Assembly (NCBI GenBank): GCA_031292555.1
Contig: JARLGV010000089.1
Location: 22,760 to 86,759, forward strand
Reading direction: 5' to 3'
Length of the DNA: 64,000 nt
Source: Fimbriimonas sp.
GTDB lineage: Bacteria; Armatimonadota; Fimbriimonadia; Fimbriimonadales; Fimbriimonadaceae
The notes beneath the pieces were generated by a model. It made no database searches, was not told where the DNA came from, and worked only from the letters and a program-made list of their open reading frames with translations. The position numbers were made by a program, and so were the translations under genes. Positions 59,603-64,000 of the stretch are shown one piece after another (position 1 is the stretch's first letter; each line of letters begins with the position of its first letter).

Positions 59603-60937
59603 CTAAGAAACACTCGCAAGCCACAGGTTCTCTTCCCCTCCGACCGGGGCGTCCTTTATGGTGCGTCCATTCCGGGTACCGGAATTACTCGACACGAGAC
59701 CGATCGTGGCATCTTGACTCGAGTCTTGCGAATATCCGTTGGCGACGTTCGTAACGTCGCGGTAGCACCATAGGAACCCGCGAACTGCTTGACCGGATCG
59801 GATGACAAAGAGGTCTTGAAGCAGTTTTCTTCCGTCCCTAAAGGCGACAATGTCTCCGCGAGTTGTCTTGCTCGTAGCGCGGAGTTCAGCTTGACGATCG
59901 GTGGCCATGGCAGGTTCGGCAGCCCCGCGGAATGCCGCCCGAATCAAATCGTCGCTCAGAGTTCCGATCGCCTCGTGAACCTGGTCCTGCAATCCGAACA
60001 GCGCCAAAAACGTCTGATTGACAAAGTCGATCCTTCCATCCGTCGTTTCAAAGAGGACTCCTGTCGGCAACCGATCAATTAGGTCTCGAATGAGCGTGTC
60101 CGCCGCATTGGCCCTCTTCTGAACCCGCTGCTGCTCTAGCTTCATTCTCCATCCGACAATATAGGTCGCACAGGCACTAACGATCGGCTGGAGGAAATCG
60201 ATCATCTCTTGGGGGAAGCCACCGGAGCGGTTTCCGAGACCGATGGCGCCGATCAATTCTCCTTGCTCGATGACGGGAATCGATACGAAGGTGGCAACCT
60301 GGCAATGGCCAGCGGGCAGATCGAAGATCGGCAATATGTCGGTTAGCGACTGGTGAACCGAGCACTTGTGCGACAGAAGCATGTCGCCAAAGAGCCGGTC
60401 AAGGTTCCTCGCATGGATATGATCGTGTTGGAGCCTTCGAACGCCGTTGCTTCCAGGCGTGGTTCGGTCTCTAACAGTAATGGCATGAACCTGGACTGCC
60501 GAAATGTCCCCGTCATGAATGACCTCTCCGAGAATCCCATATTCGCAATCGGTGAGGCGAAGAACATCGGCAAGTAGTGATGCGAACGTCTCGGCGAAGT
60601 TGTTACCGCACTTGACATAGGCAAGAGTCGCCTTGTTTATGGCGGCAAGCATCTCCTTCTGAACTTCTTCACGCGCCTGGGCATGGGCCCAGATCTCCAC
60701 TTCCTGAACAAGCCGTTGGTTCTCTTCCTGCTTCTCGTTCACCAAGTCGATTGTTTCTTGCTGCGAATAACGGGCTACGCATTCGGTTCGGCTCGAAGCA
60801 CCATATTTCAACAGGATTCGGCGCCAGTAGCTGGAAACCGTATCTCGTGAGATAGACAATTCTGAGCCGATCTCGCGATCGGTGAGCCCGTTGGCCGCAT
60901 AGACAAGTAACTGATGTTCTCTGTCGGAAAGTCTCAT
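59603..60937 (-). CDS. LuxR-type regulator with N-terminal HTH, GAF and PAS domains
   Basis: A 444-residue sensor/regulator. Residues about 1-60 are a LuxR/GerE helix-turn-helix (L-S-D-R-E-H-Q-L-L-V-Y-A-A-N-G-L-T-D-R-E-I then R-D-T-V-S-S-Y-W-R-R-I-L). A coiled coil follows, then a GAF domain (about 120-290, with F-V-S-I-P-V-I-E-Q-G-E-L-I-G-A-I-G-L-G) and a PAS domain (about 305-425). The usual LuxR order is reversed. It reads away from the rhamnosidase gene on the same strand. Ligand and targets are unknown. The start could be up to 24 codons further upstream. Confidence 0.82.
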   Translation of the reverse strand: MRLSDREHQLLVYAANGLTDREIGSELSISRDTVSSYWRRILLKYGASSRTECVARYSQQETIDLVNEKQEENQRLVQEVEIWAHAQAREEVQKEMLAAINKATLAYVKCGNNFAETFASLLADVLRLTDCEYGILGEVIHDGDISAVQVHAITVRDRTTPGSNGVRRLQHDHIHARNLDRLFGDMLLSHKCSVHQSLTDILPIFDLPAGHCQVATFVSIPVIEQGELIGAIGLGNRSGGFPQEMIDFLQPIVSACATYIVGWRMKLEQQRVQKRANAADTLIRDLIDRLPTGVLFETTDGRIDFVNQTFLALFGLQDQVHEAIGTLSDDLIRAAFRGAAEPAMATDRQAELRATSKTTRGDIVAFRDGRKLLQDLFVIRSGQAVRGFLWCYRDVTNVANGYSQDSSQDATIGLVSSNSGTRNGRTIKDAPVGGEENLWLASVS

Positions 60938-61031
60938 AGGTCGATATGCCCATTTGGGATATCGGTTCAGTTGACAGGAATCTAACCATTGCCCTATTGC
61001 GGTTCGCACCGCACGGACCCGTTACGTCGCG

Positions 61032-63725
61032 TCAGTGGGGTGCCAGATGATAGGAGCTGTCAAACGAATATCTTCCGCCTGAGACTGGAATCTGCTCATA
61101 TCCATCGATCGTCCCTTTACTCAGAAACACTCCGAGACTCCTGCTCGATGGGAAGGAAACTCGAACTGGGGCACCCGGATCGGTGGGCACCCAAACGAAG
61201 GCAGATGTGTTTGCCGGGATTACAACATCCATATGAAAGATATCGCCATCTAGGCGCCACCGGCACACGATTCGTCCCCGCACCGAATCATATGAACCGT
61301 TGGCCCATGTCACCTGGCTTACTGGATGAGGTTGGATATCGATAATCGAAAAGGCACTTCCTTTGGGATCGGGTCTGATTCCAACCAAATCGGCATAGAA
61401 CCACTCCATGAGATGACCGAGCATGAAGTGGTTATAGGAAATCGGGCGGGCATCCCATGACTCTGCGAGAGTCGTGAGGCCTTTATGGATCTGATACCCA
61501 TACCCGGCGTGCTCGGTTTGAAGGTGGATCTTTGCGACGAGGTCGGATCGTCCGAATTTCGTGAGGACACGGAGCAGCGACGGGTGCCCGACCTCACCGC
61601 ACGAGACGGTGAACTTCTCCTGCTCGACGTCGGCAACAAGCTGAGCGAAAGCCCTCGGCACATCAGCGCCGTCGACGATTCCAACGTCGATGGCGGTTGC
61701 CTGCCCTGATTGAGATCCCGAGCCGACTTTGCCGGTCGCACGATCGAAAAACCTTGCCAAGAACCGGTCTTTGACTTCCTGACTGAGAGATGCGTACTTG
61801 GCGCGATCCGCTTTGCGTCCTAACGAGTCCGCGAACGATCGAAGAGTCTCAATGAATTTGAAGTAGTAGCACGTGTCGGTAATCGCAACCGGTGTGCGCG
61901 GATCGTTACCGTATCCGTTCCAATCGCCGAGCCCGTTTGAAAGAATTCCGTCTTTCGTTCGTGTGCCCAAATAATCGACATAGCGCTTCATCGTAGCGTA
62001 GTGTTCACGCACGAGAGTCTGGGCCCCGTACCAATCGCGCATGAACTCTGGAAGTGCCAGGTAAGTGCCGCCCCATTCGACGGAGTCCCGGAAACCGGCA
62101 TCGTAGTGGAAGTACTCCGGCGCCATTGTTGGAACCATGCCATCTTTCTGCTGGGAATCGCGCATGTCCTGGACGACCTTTCGGAACATGGTGTTCATGT
62201 CGAATGCGTACATAAGGCTTGGTCCCATTAACGTATCCTCCTCAAGCCACCCGCTTTTCTCGCGGTGGGGGCAATCGGAGATGACGCTCGCAAAGTTGCT
62301 GCACATCGCCCACCATATAAGGTCATGTATCTTGTTGAACATCTCGTTCGAGCATCGGAATTGTCCCGCCGGTTTGATGGCGGCATGCACCAGCAGGCCC
62401 TCGAAGCGAGTCAGAATCTCTGAAGGGTCGATGGGACGGCCAGTAGGATCGAACGCCTCAATCTGCCAGAACTGAGAGCCGACATACCAGAAAGCCGGAT
62501 GCCAGTTTTCCATTGATAACCCGTCCAGGGTGTACGAAGCGTACTTGCCGGCCCGCATCGTTTCTTGGTTAACCGTGCCGTCTTCTTTGAGGACCTCTGC
62601 CGGCCACATTCGAATCGTCGTACCTGGCGCCCCATGGACTGAAATTCGCGGAACGTAGGGCGAGTTTTGGCCCAAGTTCAGGACAAGCACGTCTGCCCTT
62701 GGTTTGGTAACTTTGACCGGCGATCTCACTTCGATGAGTCGCAATGGAGGCGAAGCATGTGTCAACCCCCTCAATGATCCGCCTGAACCGGTTGTGACCG
62801 TTGCGTGCTTCCATACTTTGTCGTCAAACGACGGCAACTTCCAGCCTGCCGGTTCCAGCCTCTGGTCCCAGTCCTCCCCGCCAAACACCCCGGAGTAGCT
62901 CTCCGGGCTAGGCGCCCAAGTCCATGCATCATCGGTTGCAACGACTTGGCGAACCCCGCTTGCGTACTGCACTTCGATCTGGCACAGCGCCTTTCGAGGT
63001 CCTAGCGAGTTTAGTTGCTGACCGCCTCGCTTGTCTTCGGACATGTCGTACATTCCATTTCCGATGTGCATCGCTACGCAGTTCTTGCCTGCCTGCAGCA
63101 GCGAGGTCACGTCGTAGCAGTCTGCGACGACCGTCTTGGCGTATTGAGTCCAGCTTGGAGTGATCCAATCGTTTCCTACCCGCCTACCATTGATCCAGAT
63201 CTCGTACTGCCCAAGCCCGGATACGTAGCAGAGTGCCCGCTTCACGCTTGGCTTGGCGACGAACCCTTTGCGGAAATAGGTAGTCGCACTCGCTCGATCT
63301 CCAGCGGAGGGACGTGCCAGGATCCAGTGCGCCTTCAAGTCGCCTTCGTGGATCAACCCCATGCTCCATCGGTTCACCCCGCTCCACGAACTGGGTGAGC
63401 CATTCGCATCCCATACCCGCACTCGCCAAAACACCTCCTCCGAGCTTGAGAGCGAAGGCCCGGCGTAGGGAATGTCGATCGTGGCGCTTGACCTGACACG
63501 GCCAGTATCCCAAAGGTCCCCGTGCCCATTTGCGAGCGCTGGTCGGGAAGCAGAGACTTGAACTTCGTATCCGGTCTGTCGATCACCATCCTTGCTCGAA
63601 ATCACTTTCCAGGACAGAGCCGGTCGAGCGACGTCCACGTTTAGCGGGTTGACGACTGACTCGCATCGAAGGTCGGCTACTGTCATCGATGCCCCAGGGT
63701 CGAAGAGAAAGGCAAGGAGAAACAT
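61032..63725 (-). CDS. Alpha-L-rhamnosidase, GH78
   Basis: An 897-residue multidomain glycoside hydrolase releasing terminal alpha-L-rhamnose from plant glycosides or polysaccharides. N-terminal beta domains (about 1-330, including Y-I-N-G-R type G-Q-Y-E-I-W-I-N-G-R-R-V-G), then the (alpha/alpha)6 barrel with the family motif S-D-C-P-H-R-E-K-S-G-W-L-E-E-D, E-W-G-G-T-Y, and the catalytic glutamate region T-L-A-E-S-W-D, ending in a beta-sandwich. No typical signal peptide. ATG 63723-63725 is chosen, without a Shine-Dalgarno. Confidence 0.92.
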   Translation of the reverse strand: MFLLAFLFDPGASMTVADLRCESVVNPLNVDVARPALSWKVISSKDGDRQTGYEVQVSASRPALANGHGDLWDTGRVRSSATIDIPYAGPSLSSSEEVFWRVRVWDANGSPSSWSGVNRWSMGLIHEGDLKAHWILARPSAGDRASATTYFRKGFVAKPSVKRALCYVSGLGQYEIWINGRRVGNDWITPSWTQYAKTVVADCYDVTSLLQAGKNCVAMHIGNGMYDMSEDKRGGQQLNSLGPRKALCQIEVQYASGVRQVVATDDAWTWAPSPESYSGVFGGEDWDQRLEPAGWKLPSFDDKVWKHATVTTGSGGSLRGLTHASPPLRLIEVRSPVKVTKPRADVLVLNLGQNSPYVPRISVHGAPGTTIRMWPAEVLKEDGTVNQETMRAGKYASYTLDGLSMENWHPAFWYVGSQFWQIEAFDPTGRPIDPSEILTRFEGLLVHAAIKPAGQFRCSNEMFNKIHDLIWWAMCSNFASVISDCPHREKSGWLEEDTLMGPSLMYAFDMNTMFRKVVQDMRDSQQKDGMVPTMAPEYFHYDAGFRDSVEWGGTYLALPEFMRDWYGAQTLVREHYATMKRYVDYLGTRTKDGILSNGLGDWNGYGNDPRTPVAITDTCYYFKFIETLRSFADSLGRKADRAKYASLSQEVKDRFLARFFDRATGKVGSGSQSGQATAIDVGIVDGADVPRAFAQLVADVEQEKFTVSCGEVGHPSLLRVLTKFGRSDLVAKIHLQTEHAGYGYQIHKGLTTLAESWDARPISYNHFMLGHLMEWFYADLVGIRPDPKGSAFSIIDIQPHPVSQVTWANGSYDSVRGRIVCRWRLDGDIFHMDVVIPANTSAFVWVPTDPGAPVRVSFPSSRSLGVFLSKGTIDGYEQIPVSGGRYSFDSSYHLAPH

Positions 63726-63848
63726 AGGTGACTGATTGTCGCATAGAGTAGCAGTCACATAGCCAAGTTACGGGTAACCGTAGCGGAATCGTGTGACCCG
63801 TAAACAAGCGACTTGAATGTAATTGCTTGCAGAAGGAAAATCTTGTCC

Positions 63849-64000
63849 ATGAGCAACAGCATTCGAACTCGCCGCAACCGAAAGGGTTTCACCCTCATCG
63901 AACTCCTCGTCGTCGTCTTGATTCTCGGTATCCTCACTGCGATCGCTCTGCCGTCCTACCTCAGCTCGGTCCAGACTTCTCGCCAAGGCGCCGCCAACAC
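63849..64000 (+). CDS. Prepilin-type protein (3' end beyond window)
   Basis: The first 50 codons of a protein with a type IV prepilin leader. A basic head (S-N-S-I-R-T-R-R-N-R-K) is followed by the G-F-T-L-I-E-L-L-V-V-V cleavage/methylation motif and the rest of a hydrophobic helix ending A-L-P-S-Y-L. The glycine just before F-T-L-I-E is the peptidase site and the E at +5 is present. AAGGA lies 12 nt before the ATG. The mature protein is a pilin or pseudopilin. Divergent from the rhamnosidase gene. Confidence 0.93.
   Translation, partial: MSNSIRTRRNRKGFTLIELLVVVLILGILTAIALPSYLSSVQTSRQGAAN

Noticed and set aside
1..64000. CRISPR array, rRNA or tmRNA
   Set aside because: No regularly spaced identical direct repeats and no rRNA- or tmRNA-like sequence were found; smpB is present without a neighbouring ssrA.

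Overview
The window reads as chromosomal DNA of a GC-rich, free-living, Gram-negative-type bacterium. Secretin-like, LolA-like and MurJ proteins are present, together with many signal peptides and a prepilin-type N-terminus at the right edge. The gene mix (LL-diaminopimelate aminotransferase, a split ATP synthase operon, ECF sigma factors, a GH78 rhamnosidase, frequent TTG/GTG starts) suggests an Armatimonadota (Fimbriimonas-like) or similar deep-branching lineage. That placement is an impression from gene content; no 16S gene is present.

Layout. 1-4323: a prophage or prophage remnant (terminase large subunit, small membrane ORFs, a divergent early gene and an S24/CI-type repressor around a perfect 34-bp palindrome). 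It abuts the 3' end of tRNA-Pro(TGG), a classic integration target. It contains a non-coding stretch with imperfect repeats and a cyclase-family hydrolase gene. 4465-9462: single-heme secreted protein, DapL, an unknown protein, FolC and a BON-like protein. 9697-16482: membrane pyrophosphatase with a very large insertion, then a MacB/LolCDE-type ABC exporter. 16543-21623: zinc-ribbon membrane protein, ECF sigma factor with a translationally coupled STN-containing membrane protein, GT-C type glycosyltransferase, and a LolA-like/thioredoxin fusion. 22065-24208: E1 alpha and beta of a 2-oxoacid dehydrogenase. 24279-28905: branched-chain amino-acid ABC importer (G, M, H, J; no F). 29052-41341: mixed housekeeping genes, including uracil-DNA glycosylase, a degenerate ArgC-like protein, FKBP isomerase, SmpB, DapF-Hfq-MiaA, Apt, ferredoxin, OsmC, TpiA and a thioesterase. 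41345-46878: ATP synthase operon Z-I-B-E-F-H-A-G without beta and epsilon. 46907-54686: MurJ, thioredoxin, a Met/Gly/Pro-rich protein, DnaG-RpoD, an inositol-phosphatase-family enzyme and YceI. 54877-59487: tRNA-Gly, then a secretin plus Ig-fold chaperone-like protein plus a secreted protein. 59603-64000: GAF/PAS regulator with an N-terminal LuxR helix-turn-helix, alpha-L-rhamnosidase, and the start of a prepilin-type protein.

Two genome-scale patterns stand out. First, many genes without a Shine-Dalgarno carry a TANNNT hexamer ending 6-10 bases before the start codon, as expected of leaderless mRNAs. Genes with a good Shine-Dalgarno form a separate class. Second, a 19-nt hairpin occurs four times in intergenic DNA with a conserved TCCGT loop. 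One copy carries a compensatory stem change, so the structure seems to be what is selected.

DapL and DapF together support a DapL-type route to meso-diaminopimelate for peptidoglycan, alongside MurJ. The pyrophosphatase and F-type ATPase indicate proton-based membrane energetics.
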